From contig CAKUDG010000001.1 of the NCBI GenBank assembly GCA_934644965.1, positions 248,001 through 312,000 of the forward strand: 64,000 bases of DNA. The letters run 5' to 3'. A model generated the notes under the pieces. The model was not told the origin of the DNA. It ran no database searches and was given only the letters and a program-made list of their open reading frames with translations. Made by a program: the position numbers and the translations under genes. This DNA is from an uncultured Victivallales bacterium. GTDB lineage: Bacteria > Verrucomicrobiota > Lentisphaeria > Victivallales > UBA1829. Shown in pieces: positions 26,950 to 35,579 of the stretch (the first letter of the stretch is position 1; every line of letters starts with the position of its first letter).

Positions 26950-27025
26950 TGGTGGGCCCTGCCGGGATTGAACCAGCGACCAAACGATTATGAGTCGTCC
27001 GCTCTGACCACTGAGCTAAGGGCCC
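26950..27025 (-). tRNA. tRNA with CAU anticodon, probably tRNA-Ile2 (lysidine-dependent)
   Basis: The minus strand gives a 76-nt cloverleaf. It has acceptor GGGCCC/GGGCCC, D arm GCTC-AGTGGTCA-GAGC, anticodon arm GACGA-CTCATAA-TCGTT (anticodon CAT), T arm GCTGG-TTCAATC-CCGGC, and an encoded 3' CCA. Acceptor start, anticodon arm and variable region (ACTCATAATCGTTTGGTCGC) closely follow E. coli ileX rather than elongator or initiator tRNA-Met, so I call Ile2, whose C34 is converted to lysidine by TilS to read AUA. Confidence 0.85.
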
Positions 27026-28214
27026 GCTCAAGAGTAGTTAATATATCCGAAGAACCTGCTTTCCGCAAGGCGGAGGGGAATTTTTTTTCACGGATTTCAA
27101 GCCACTGGAAAAAGAAAAAACGCCTTCTCTTCCAGAAAAAAGATCCCGCAAAAGAGCCTGGAAAAGATTCCGGATACATTGAAAAACAGACAGAATCATT
27201 CTCCCGCAATTTCGAGATCCTGAAAGACTTCCTGAAGAACTTCCCCCAGTCCGCAGTTCCGGCAGCGGCTCCACGCTTCTTTCCCTGAGAAAAAAAATGC
27301 CGTGCAGGCATTCCCGGAAATTTTTTTCTCCGGCAAGGTTTTTTGGGAAATTGCCGTCCAGAGAGCGGCAGCATTGGAAAATCTGCGCTGTCATGATCAT
27401 GAAAAAAAACGAGCGGCTCGGCAATGCGGCAATCGCACTTTGTTTTTTCTCTGTCGCCTGACGGCATCTCTTTTCCACACCGCGATGAGGAATATGACGT
27501 TTCATCCCCCGCCCCCGATCCGACACTTTCACGTTCTGATTCCCAGTCTCTTGCAGGGACAAAGTCATTCCCTTCTCCTTTCCCGGAAACGTCTTCCGTT
27601 GCAGGGGAAAAGAGAGAGGGTGGGATCTTGGAATCCCAGGGGAAACAGCAGGACAGTCTGAATAATCTTCCACGCCAGGAGACGACGAAGGGGGAGCCGC
27701 ATCATGGGCAGGGGGAACGGGAAGAATGATGGAAGAAGCCATTGAAAACTTGTTTTCTCCCTCTGATTCCCACCTTGTTTTTCAATGATGCATTTTCCCG
27801 AGATGAGATCCTTGCAGGATTCCCGGAGATCCGCTTTCCTGAATAAGCAGGGGACGGGAAAATTTTTCCATTTTCCGCGTCAAATGCTGAAAAACACTCT
27901 GAAAGAAGAGGAAAAAGCGCTTTTTTTCCTGAAAAAAAACATTTTTCGCTTGATTTTTCTTTGAATTGCTCCTTTTTCGCAATAAGTTAGAGGAAGTCGT
28001 GAGACTGGATGATGATGGATCCGATGATTTTTCCAACGCAAAACAGTCATTTGTTTCCTTCGCAATCCCGGCATGACTGCGGGGACAGGGCTTTTCCTGA
28101 AAGACCCAGGAAAACCAGTCCGGTTTTTTTGAAAGGTTCCGGCTTCGGCTTCACAAAAACGACAGGAAAGGACGGAGTCCGCCGGAATTGTTGAACACGG
28201 AGGAAACAAAAAGA
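27026..28214. other. Gene-poor region of ~1.2 kb upstream of the RRM gene
   Basis: Several frames stay open but none has coding character, a ribosome site or recognisable motifs. There are many A and T runs; the segment 27880-27990 is strongly AT-rich and could hold the promoter of the RRM gene. No tRNA, RNase P, SRP or tmRNA signature was seen. Confidence 0.5.
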
Positions 28215-28541
28215 ATGAAAAGTGTCTATGTGGGCAATCTGCCTTACGCTGCCACCGCAGATGAAATCAAGGAACTCTTCGAGCAGTACGGCAAGGTCCA
28301 GGGTGTCAAGCTTGTTATCGACAGGGAAATGAACAGACCGAAGGGTTTCGGTTTCGTCCAGATGGAAGACGCAGGCGCGGCCGCCGCCATCTCCGCACTC
28401 GACGGACAGCAGTTCGGCGGAAGGAGACTCCGCGTCAATGAGGCCAGGGAACGTTCGGAAAGACCGCCCAGACAGTTTGACGGCCCCCGTCCCGATCGTC
28501 CGCCGAGACGCCCTGCTCCCGAACAGGATATTCAGGAATAA
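28215..28541 (+). CDS. Small RNA-binding protein, single RRM domain
   Basis: The protein has 108 residues. Start ATG 28215 (MKSVYVGNLPYAAT) has GGAGG (28200-28204) upstream; a TTG nine codons earlier is a poor alternative. RNP2 is VYVGNL and RNP1 is KGFGFVQM, the two RNA-contacting strands. After residue ~80 comes an Arg/Pro-rich disordered tail (RPPRQFDGPRPDRPPRRP). Such glycine- or arginine-tailed RRM proteins occur in cyanobacteria and PVC bacteria, often cold-regulated. A bulged hairpin follows (28552-28562/28572-28581). Confidence 0.93.
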   Translation: MKSVYVGNLPYAATADEIKELFEQYGKVQGVKLVIDREMNRPKGFGFVQMEDAGAAAAISALDGQQFGGRRLRVNEARERSERPPRQFDGPRPDRPPRRPAPEQDIQE

Positions 28542-29202
28542 TTCACCCGTTCCGTCCTTGCCTGATTTCCCGGCAGGACGGGACGATGACAGCCCAGCAA
28601 CGGTTCCGGATGATCCCAAAGTCCGGAACGGGCCTTCCCTCTCAGGGGAAATCCGGTTTCCCCGTTTTTTTACAGATTCATCGTCAGACGCTCTTCTCGA
28701 AAACGGCTAACAATGAATGATCCGGAACAGGTATCTGTTTTCCCTTGTTTCCCTGTTGTTTCCCCTCCCCCGGAAGCCTTCCGGAATTCGTGAACAGTCC
28801 ATTTGAATTCCAACGGGGACATTGTCTTTGTTCTCGTTCGTCTTCTTTTTTTTCTCTTTGTCTCCCCTTCTCCTTTTCCCTGTGAAAACTCCAACTGCCG
28901 GACAAGAAAACAGATGATGATTTCTTTTTCCCCCTCTCATTTCCCTCTTGACAGCTGCTGCGGCAGGTGACATGAAAGAGGAAAAAGAAAAAAAGAAGGA
29001 AGAAAGATTTTCCCTTGCCTTTTTTTCTTCGTTTTCGCCTATTCCATTGTGTTTTTCTGCTCTCTGCGTCTGTAAGGAGAAAAGGTCGCAGACACCTTCC
29101 CGCCTTATTTATCTTCCCTAAGTTAAGAAAAGAAGAAAGATCAAGAGAAGGAGTAAGGACGACCTCAAAAGGAAAAAAGGAAAAAAGAAAGAAGAAGTGG
29201 CA
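28542..29202. other. Gene-poor region after the RRM gene
   Basis: It contains long pyrimidine-rich and purine-rich tracts (roughly 28830-28960 and 29110-29200) that keep frames open on the minus strand without coding character. A hairpin at 28552-28581 may end the RRM transcript. No other element is supported. Confidence 0.5.
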
Positions 29203-29232
29203 GGAGACTTGTCCCCCTTGAAACAAGTCTCC
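29203..29232 (-). terminator. Terminator of the CapA-family gene
   Basis: GGAGACTTGT (29203-29212) and ACAAGTCTCC (29223-29232) form a perfect 10-bp stem. On the minus strand it is followed by a T-rich stretch. It lies 112 bp past the stop of the gene at 29345. Confidence 0.65.
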
Positions 29233-29344
29233 TCAGTAAAGACAGGGACTTTTCTTCAGGCAGAAACGGGATGCAGGAAGCGGCACAAACAGACATCCTT
29301 TTCAGGAGTTGTCATCCGGAAGCGCCATTTTCGGAAGTCTGTTT

Positions 29345-30514
29345 TCAGAAATCGTATTCGGCTTCCACTTCCACGCCTTCGCAACGGTTGCGGAAGACAT
29401 TGGCAATCACTTCCACATCTTTGGCGAGGCAGTCTCTGCTTTTCCAGTCCGCACAGGAACTCATGAGCTCGTCCACGCGGAAGGGGACGGCGATTCCGCC
29501 GGGAGTCACCACGTTTTTAGAAATGGAAAAAGTCATTTTCTTCCATTCCACTTTTCCGCTGTCCTCCGCCCGTTGCAGATGCAGATGCAGGACAACGGAG
29601 TAGTCGGATGCGAAATGAGAAATTCCCCGGAGATCCGACGGCGTGCAGCAGAAGTTTCCGAGCGACCATGCCACCGGCCGGCCCGCAAGGACTTCACAGG
29701 GATGAACCACATGGGGATGATGCCCGACAATGGCGTCGATATCCATATTGCGCATCTCTTTTTCCAGAGTGCGGCTGTAGGCATCCGGGAAGGAATTGTA
29801 CTGTCCTCCGGAGTGCATCAGCAGGATGATGAACTCCGCCCCCGCGGCACGGCATCGGGCGGCATCCGAGCGAAGACGTTCCAGACGTGGCTGGATCCGG
29901 GTTCGGAAGAGAGGATTTTCCATACGGTACAGCTCATTTACCTGTGCCGCGATTCTTCTGTCATTCACAAGCAGGTTGACAGCTCCTTCAAGTGTTTCCT
30001 CCGGCTGAAACAGATTAACCGCCCAGTCATGCCCATCCGGCAGGAAATGATGATGCGCAAAGGCATTGGTCCCGTAGGTGTATGCAAGGAACCCGATGCG
30101 CATTCCACCGATTTCCCGTATGCAGACTTCCGCACGCTCCTCCGGGGTGCGTGCGGTGCCGATGTGGGGGAGTCCGATCCGGTCAAGAGTATCGAGCGTG
30201 CGTTTCAAACCTTCAAATTCCCTGTCCATGCAGTGATTGTTCGCCGTGGAGACCAGTCCGAAACCGGCATCCCGGACAGCACTGGCAAAGGGTTCCGGGG
30301 TATTGAAGGAATATTCCTTGCAGGAATACAGCAAATCCTCCCCCGCCACGGGCGTCTCCAGATTTCCCACGACAAAGGAACTCTCCCCGAAAAAGGATCC
30401 CGCATTCGCAAAAACGGGGGAATAGTCATAGGACGAACCTTTCCGGCACGCCTCGTTCTGCGGCATATAGGACATGACGTCTCCGGTAAACGAAATCTTG
30501 ATGCTGGAACTCAT
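29345..30514 (-). CDS. CapA-family protein (PGA synthesis-type metallophosphatase fold)
   Basis: The protein has 389 residues. Start ATG 30514 (MSSSIKISFTGDVMSY) fits the family; the frame extends further upstream without conservation. Motifs: FTGDVM, VVGNLETPV, STANNHCMD, LLMHSGGQY and VGHHPHVVHP, all metal-site blocks of the PGA_cap fold related to calcineurin phosphatases. CapA proteins take part in poly-gamma-glutamate capsule export in Bacillus, but many bacterial members, including lone ones like this, have unknown roles. No signal peptide or lipobox is visible, so it may be cytoplasmic. Confidence 0.88.
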   Translation of the reverse strand: MSSSIKISFTGDVMSYMPQNEACRKGSSYDYSPVFANAGSFFGESSFVVGNLETPVAGEDLLYSCKEYSFNTPEPFASAVRDAGFGLVSTANNHCMDREFEGLKRTLDTLDRIGLPHIGTARTPEERAEVCIREIGGMRIGFLAYTYGTNAFAHHHFLPDGHDWAVNLFQPEETLEGAVNLLVNDRRIAAQVNELYRMENPLFRTRIQPRLERLRSDAARCRAAGAEFIILLMHSGGQYNSFPDAYSRTLEKEMRNMDIDAIVGHHPHVVHPCEVLAGRPVAWSLGNFCCTPSDLRGISHFASDYSVVLHLHLQRAEDSGKVEWKKMTFSISKNVVTPGGIAVPFRVDELMSSCADWKSRDCLAKDVEVIANVFRNRCEGVEVEAEYDF

Positions 30515-30942
30515 ATTTCCGATCCCTTTCTGTTCTTCCGAGGCCGTTTTCTTCCGGAGATCCTCCTCCATCCGCAGCTTTCTTCCGACGGATCGCAGAC
30601 TCATCCCCCGGAGCACAAACGGGAAATGACACATTCCCGTCTTCTCTTTCCCCCCCCTTCTCCTTCATCCTGGATTCATGATCATGCTCCACCGCTGAAA
30701 GCAGAAAGAGAATGACGGCTGAAGGGAAGGTGCGGGAAAATACATGCCCGTACGCTCCTTGTCAAGAGTCCATTCAACGCTTTTTCATCCCGGAAAAACA
30801 GAAAGAAGGGCGCCGCTTTCCCGGCATTCTGAGAAAAAAATTTTTCTCCCCCTGCTGCTCTTCCGGGAAGCAGCAACCCGCCTCAAAAGGAAGAGGGGAG
30901 AAGCAGGATGACGCCGCTAACGGAAAATGATTTTTGCCGGGG
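30515..30942. other. Divergent intergenic region CapA / nrdJ
   Basis: No gene is supported. A cobalamin riboswitch, which might be expected ahead of a B12 enzyme, was looked for and not found. The nrdJ promoter and palindrome begin at 30943. Confidence 0.55.
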
Positions 30943-30987
30943 GGACTGTTTTTCCGGTTTGCATAAACAGGGAAACAGTCCTATATT
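30943..30987 (+). promoter_or_regulatory. nrdJ promoter overlapped by a 9+9 bp inverted repeat
   Basis: Arms GGACTGTTT (30943-30951) and AAACAGTCC (30973-30981) are perfectly complementary. The right arm ends directly against a -10 TATATT (30982-30987), and TTGCAT (30959-30964), 17 bp upstream of it, sits in the loop as -35. The geometry suits a repressor operator, or an RNA hairpin if transcription starts upstream. Confidence 0.6.
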
Positions 30988-31035
30988 GGAACGTATTTTT
31001 CACCAGAAAAACAGGAAGCGGAAGGAAAGGCCGTC

Positions 31036-33462
31036 ATGTCATCACAGGAAACGCCGATTACAGACATCTCTCAGGAAATTTGGGAACGCAAATACCGTTA
31101 TCAGGGAAGCGGAGACATCCCCGGGGACAAAACATTTGAAGACACCTTCAGACGAGTGGCGAACGCAGCGGCTGCAAAAGAAAAAGACCGTGAAAAATGG
31201 AGCTCGGAATTCTTCCGCATTCTCGACGGCTGCAAGTTCATCCCCGGAGGAAGGATTGTGGCGAATGCAGGAACGGCGAGATCGGAAGTCACCATGTTCA
31301 ACTGTTTTGTCATGAACAAAATAGATGATTCCATAGACGGTGTTTTTGAAACCGTCAAGGAATCCGCGCTGACGCAGAAGCAGGGAGGCGGCGTCGGCTT
31401 TGACTTTTCCACGATCCGGCCCTCCGGCGCGCCCATCAAAGGCTGCGAAGCGAGCGCCTCAGGGCCGCTGAGCTTCATGCAGGTCCTGGATTCGACCTGC
31501 CGGACCATCATGAGTGCAGGACAGCGCCGCGGCGCACAAATGGGAATCATGCGCTGCGACCATCCGGATATCGAAAAATTCATTACGGCGAAACGGAAAA
31601 ACGCCGCATTGCAGATGTTCAATCTGTCAGTTGCAATCACGGACAAATTCATTGAAGCGGTCAGGAAGGATGCTCCGTGGGATCTTGTTTTCGGGGGCAA
31701 GGTCTATAAAACGGTCCGTGCGCGCGAACTCTGGGATCTGATCATGCACTCGACCTACGACTTCGCGGAACCCGGATTCATCATCATCGACCGGATCAAC
31801 AAGATGAACAACCTGGCCTACTGCGAGGAGATCCGTGCAACCAATCCCTGCGGAGAACAGCCGCTGCCGCCTTACGGAGCCTGTCTTCTCGGATCGCTGA
31901 ATCTGTCGAAGTTCGTTTCCGATCCCTTCGGGCAGGAGCCGAGGGTGGAATTTGCGGAAATGGAAAAGACCGTTTCCGTCGCAGTGCGTCTGCTGGACAA
32001 CATCATAGACCTGAGCAACTATCCTCTGGAACAGCAGAAGAACGAGGCAAAATCCAAGCGCCGCATGGGTATCGGAATCACGGGTCTGGCGGATCTTTTC
32101 CTGTTCATGAAGATCAAATACGGCTCACCGGAATCCGTCGCGCTTGCGGCGGAAATCATGAAGACCATCACCTGTGCCGCCTACCGCGCCAGCATCGAAC
32201 TGGCGAAGGAAAAAGGCGCTTTCCCCATGTTCGATGCGGAAAAATACTGTCAAAGCGAGTTCATCCGTTCCGCGCTCCCGAAAGACATTCGCGAAGACAT
32301 CCGCAAATACGGGATCCGGAACTCACATCTCACCTCCATCGCTCCGACGGGCACCATCAGTCTTTTCGCCGGCAACGTCTCCAGCGGACTCGAGCCCGTT
32401 TTCGCGTTCCGCTATACCCGGAAAATCCGCAACGGAGCCGAAGGCAACACCATCGATGCCGAGGTGGCCGACTACGCGTACAAAATCTACCGCGAAAAAG
32501 CAGGCGCCGCCTTTGATGAAAACAAACTGCCGTCTTATTTCGTCTCCTCCTCGGACATTTCCCCTGAAGAACACCTCAATATTCAGGAAGCGCTCCAGAA
32601 ATATGTGGACAGCTCCATCTCCAAAACCATCAATGTCCCGACGGATTACCCCTATGAAAAGTTCAAGGACATCTATCTCACCGCGTATGACAAAGGCCTG
32701 AAGGGCTGCACCACCTTCCGCCCATCAGAACACATTATGGGCGTCCTCGTCAACCCGGACGAGGAAAAGAAAAAAAAGGAAAAGGAGGACAAGGAAAAGA
32801 AAGAGAAGGATTCTTCCGCCGCCGAAACTCCCGCCCCCAGAGAACATCTGGTCTTTGTCAAGGCCGAACCTCCCAAACGGCCGAAGGAACTCGAGGGCAC
32901 GACATACAAGATCAAAACCCCGCTTTCCGCCGATGCGCTTTACGTCACCATCAACGATCTCGTCGAAGAAGACGGCAGAAGACGCCCCTATGAACTCTTC
33001 ATCAATACGAAAAACCTTCAGCATTTCAGCTGGATCGTGGCTATGACACGTCTGATTTCCTCTGTTTTCCGTCATGACCCCGCGCCGCGCTTCCTGGTCG
33101 AGGAGCTCAAGAGCATTTACGATCCCAACGGCGGATATTTCAGTGAAGGCAGTTACATCCCTTCCCTCGCTGCCGATATCGGGCGCGTCATCGAAAAGCA
33201 TCTGATGAAGCTCGGAATCATCACTCCGAAGGACCGGAATTCTCCCGGCAAACCTTTTCCCTCTTCCCATCCGGAATCCAACTCTGCGGCATCGGCAGCG
33301 GCAAATTCCTTCTCTTCCGCTGACGGCAGCAGACAACAGCCGCAGTCACATGCAATGCAGGACGATGGAATGCTCATCTGCCCCTACTGCAACGAACGCA
33401 AACTTGTCATGCAGGAAAACTGTATGAAATGTCTTGCCTGCGGCCACAGCAAATGCGGATGA
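31036..33462 (+). CDS. nrdJ: Adenosylcobalamin-dependent (class II) ribonucleoside-diphosphate reductase
   Basis: The protein has 808 residues. It makes deoxyribonucleotides with or without oxygen using a B12-derived radical. Core motifs: MFNCFVM (redox Cys), KQGGGVGFDFSTIRPSGAPI, SAGQRRGAQMGIM, NPCGEQPLPPYGACLLGSLN (thiyl Cys), and APTGTISLFAGN. A Lys/Glu-rich linker (about 575-600) leads to a C-terminal domain. The end, CPYCNERK...CMKCLACGHSKCG, holds cysteines for metal binding and active-site reduction. AAGGAAAGG precedes the ATG. Confidence 0.96.
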   Translation: MSSQETPITDISQEIWERKYRYQGSGDIPGDKTFEDTFRRVANAAAAKEKDREKWSSEFFRILDGCKFIPGGRIVANAGTARSEVTMFNCFVMNKIDDSIDGVFETVKESALTQKQGGGVGFDFSTIRPSGAPIKGCEASASGPLSFMQVLDSTCRTIMSAGQRRGAQMGIMRCDHPDIEKFITAKRKNAALQMFNLSVAITDKFIEAVRKDAPWDLVFGGKVYKTVRARELWDLIMHSTYDFAEPGFIIIDRINKMNNLAYCEEIRATNPCGEQPLPPYGACLLGSLNLSKFVSDPFGQEPRVEFAEMEKTVSVAVRLLDNIIDLSNYPLEQQKNEAKSKRRMGIGITGLADLFLFMKIKYGSPESVALAAEIMKTITCAAYRASIELAKEKGAFPMFDAEKYCQSEFIRSALPKDIREDIRKYGIRNSHLTSIAPTGTISLFAGNVSSGLEPVFAFRYTRKIRNGAEGNTIDAEVADYAYKIYREKAGAAFDENKLPSYFVSSSDISPEEHLNIQEALQKYVDSSISKTINVPTDYPYEKFKDIYLTAYDKGLKGCTTFRPSEHIMGVLVNPDEEKKKKEKEDKEKKEKDSSAAETPAPREHLVFVKAEPPKRPKELEGTTYKIKTPLSADALYVTINDLVEEDGRRRPYELFINTKNLQHFSWIVAMTRLISSVFRHDPAPRFLVEELKSIYDPNGGYFSEGSYIPSLAADIGRVIEKHLMKLGIITPKDRNSPGKPFPSSHPESNSAASAAANSFSSADGSRQQPQSHAMQDDGMLICPYCNERKLVMQENCMKCLACGHSKCG

Positions 33463-34068
33463 TGAATGACTGCTGAGGGGAAGAAAAACAGCATCCCCTC
33501 AGAGCAGAGCGGCAAATCCTCTCGTTTCCCGAAAGGCTCCAAGAAGAAAAACGCGGCATGAGCCATGACAACAACAGGACTCATGCCGCGGCGCTGTGAC
33601 GCAGAAGAAAAAAATATCTCTGGAAGGATATTTTCTCTTCTGTCGAAGTCGAAAAAAAAACGGGCATTGCCCCCTTCTTACAGGAGAGAGAGGAAGACAG
33701 GGACAACGACGCGGCAACGCCTCCGGACGGAGAGGGAAATTTCCTCTTTTTTTGGGCTTGGCGCTCCTGTTTTCGGAGTCAAGAAGCCGAAGTCCTTTTT
33801 TTTCTTCTCCCCGCTTCTGTGGAAAAGCCAAGCCCGGCAGAGTTTCACAGGCAAAAACGCATCATGTCCTGCCAGAATTCCCGTTCAAAAAAAGAAACTC
33901 TCTTCCCATTATTCCGGGAGGAAAGCTTCTTCTTCACTTCTTCATTTCTGTTTTGCAAAAAAAGAGAATGTTCTAAAACAAGAGATTGCTGAAAAAAGAA
34001 AAAAGTTCAATAGTCCGGTTCGGCATTCTCCTCACTCTTCCCCTTTCCGCGGAGGAGAGGGGAAAAAA
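33463..34068. other. Intergenic region between convergent genes, with three hairpins
   Basis: Hairpins: CTGAGGGGA (33473-33481)/TCCCCTCAG (33494-33502); CGCGGCATGAG (33552-33562)/CTCATGCCGCG (33580-33590), a perfect 11-bp stem; and an AT-rich one, 33602-33618 with 33627-33642. They can stop transcripts from both sides. No gene is supported in the rest. Confidence 0.7.
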
Positions 34069-34881
34069 TCACTCCTTCTCTTCCGCGTTGGAAGGATTTT
34101 CCCCGCAGTCGGCCCCGGAATTGCGGCGGAAATTCAAATTTGCCTCAATGACCGGGTACATCCAGAAGAGAAAGCCGGGCTTCTCCTTGAAATCCCAGGA
34201 AATGGACTGTTTCCCGGAATCAAAGGGAGTCAAGGTGATACGGGAACCTTCCCGGGTATACGTGCAGACCACGATCTGAGCGGTCTCCCTGATTTTCGCG
34301 ACAACCATATCCGAATTCTGAGCCAGTTCCATTCCCGCCACCAGAAGATACGTCCCAATCGGCAGCCTGCCGTAAGAAACCGTATCATCCACCTGCAATG
34401 CAAAATAGCCGTTCTTCACTTCATGGGCGAAAATCGCCTTTCCGGAAGAATTTTCCTTCACATATTGCCCGATCAGATCCAGCGCCGGATCATAATCCGC
34501 CAGCTGGGCAAAGGAAATGACATTGGCCGAATTCTCCTTGTATTCCGGCTGGACGGGAGAAGTTCCGGCCCCGGCCGATTCCCCAGCGGAGGGAGAAGCG
34601 CTTTCCCGATGGTAATCGGCCATCGGTTCGGCAGCAAGATAGGCCTGCAGATTCCTCGGCGGAAGAAGATCGCGGACAGACGCCCTGTCCATGAACGGCA
34701 GCAGCACCGGACGGATTTTCTCAATCCAGAGCCGCCCGCTGATATTCCGTGTCTTCCCGCTCATCCAGAACAGCACCGTGCTGTGCGCGATTCCCATTTT
34801 CTTCGCCAGCTGAGACACATTGCCGTAACAGTCCACCGCCTTTTCCAAAGCATCAATCATATTCTGGGTAATCTTGGGCAT
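34069..34881 (-). CDS. HTH transcriptional regulator with S24-like domain lacking protease residues
   Basis: The protein has 270 residues. The N-terminal ~45 residues form a Cro/CI-type helix-turn-helix (NVSQLAKKMGIAHSTVLFWM). A Ser/Pro/Gly-rich linker follows (~88-115), then a LexA/CI-like C-terminal domain (YFALQVDDT...LPIGTYLLVAG...DMVVAKIRE). Aligning by eye with LexA (RVSGMSM, VTVKR), the Ser and Lys of the catalytic dyad are replaced (QVDDTV, IVVCTY). The protein is thus unlikely to self-cleave and may use this domain for dimerisation or sensing. A 13-bp palindrome lies 46 bp upstream. Confidence 0.8.
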   Translation of the reverse strand: MPKITQNMIDALEKAVDCYGNVSQLAKKMGIAHSTVLFWMSGKTRNISGRLWIEKIRPVLLPFMDRASVRDLLPPRNLQAYLAAEPMADYHRESASPSAGESAGAGTSPVQPEYKENSANVISFAQLADYDPALDLIGQYVKENSSGKAIFAHEVKNGYFALQVDDTVSYGRLPIGTYLLVAGMELAQNSDMVVAKIRETAQIVVCTYTREGSRITLTPFDSGKQSISWDFKEKPGFLFWMYPVIEANLNFRRNSGADCGENPSNAEEKE

Positions 34882-34926
34882 CTTCCAAACTCCGTCTCTG
34901 ACATTATTGATTTGACATGATCTGCG

Positions 34927-34939
34927 GGGAAAATTTCCC
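34927..34939. promoter_or_regulatory. 13-bp palindrome, candidate operator of the HTH regulator
   Basis: GGGAAAATTTCCC is a perfect palindrome centred 52 bp upstream of the regulator's ATG. A second regular element, ATGTCA twice with a 14-bp period (minus strand, about 34897-34920), lies between it and the gene. Confidence 0.45.
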
Positions 34940-35204
34940 GTTCATTTTTCGTGACGCAAGAGTATTAAAAAATCCTCCCCGTCCAAGCGGCATTCAAAGG
35001 GGCGGATGACTTACTTATACACATGAAATTACAATTTTCAATTGAAAAAATGGATTTCCGACCTCTTTTTATGCAAATTTCCTCTCCCCACGGATCAGGC
35101 AGAAAAAAAACATAAATGCCGACATTTCCAAAAGACGCTAAAACGTCTTTTTTTCACAGACTTTATCCAAGAAAAAATAAACAGCTCCCCCCCTTCTCAA
35201 AAAA
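34940..35204. other. AT-rich spacer with a 14-bp palindrome
   Basis: TTTTCAATTGAAAA (35035-35048) is a perfect palindrome in a very AT-rich stretch. No gene is supported. Confidence 0.55.
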
Positions 35205-35231
35205 ACAGGAGAAACAGCTGCCTTCTCCTGT
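35198..35231 (-). terminator. Rho-independent terminator of hisS-DAHP synthase
   Basis: ACAGGAGAA (35205-35213) pairs with TTCTCCTGT (35223-35231). On the minus strand the stem runs straight into a T run (complement of aaaaaa, 35199-35204). It lies ~350 bp after the DAHP synthase stop; the intervening 35232-35579 holds no gene I can support. Confidence 0.85.
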
Positions 35232-35579
35232 CGGTTCTCCGGCAACATTACACTCTCTCATAAAAAAAATACAATCATGAAAAGGGCGTCTGACACTTTT
35301 CTTCCTTCCTGCGCCTTGCCCCTGCGCTTTGTCTCTGCGCCTTTCTGGACCTGTCCGAGCTTCTTACCCGAATCCGGCGGAACTCTGCCTTCCTTTCTGC
35401 GGAGAAAACAGAAGAAAAAAAGAAAAAAACGCAGCTTCCCTGCAGAACAAAAGGAAAATGCCGACGGAAAAAATGTGTTGCGCCGCCTGTCCGGGCGGAA
35501 AGCATGGACACAGCACGGACACAGCAGGGGCACGGAGAAGACCGTGGAAAACATGGAATGCAGGAACAGGAGTGAAACG

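Noticed and set aside
26707..27288. Plus-strand frame containing GLNQRPNDYESSALTTELRA
   Set aside because: This peptide is the well-known spurious translation antisense to a tRNA gene; the tRNA at 26950-27025 explains it.
27038..27742. 234-residue minus-strand frame in the gene-poor region
   Set aside because: No ribosome site, no motif, and a composition rich in Ser, Arg and Phe that reflects purine/pyrimidine tracts.
28684..29226. 180-residue minus-strand frame
   Set aside because: It is generated by long pyrimidine tracts (runs of Phe, Leu, Lys and Glu) and shows no homology or start signals.
30700..31035. Cobalamin riboswitch ahead of nrdJ
   Set aside because: No B12-box-like sequence or multibranched fold was seen. 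Only the short inverted repeat at the promoter is present.
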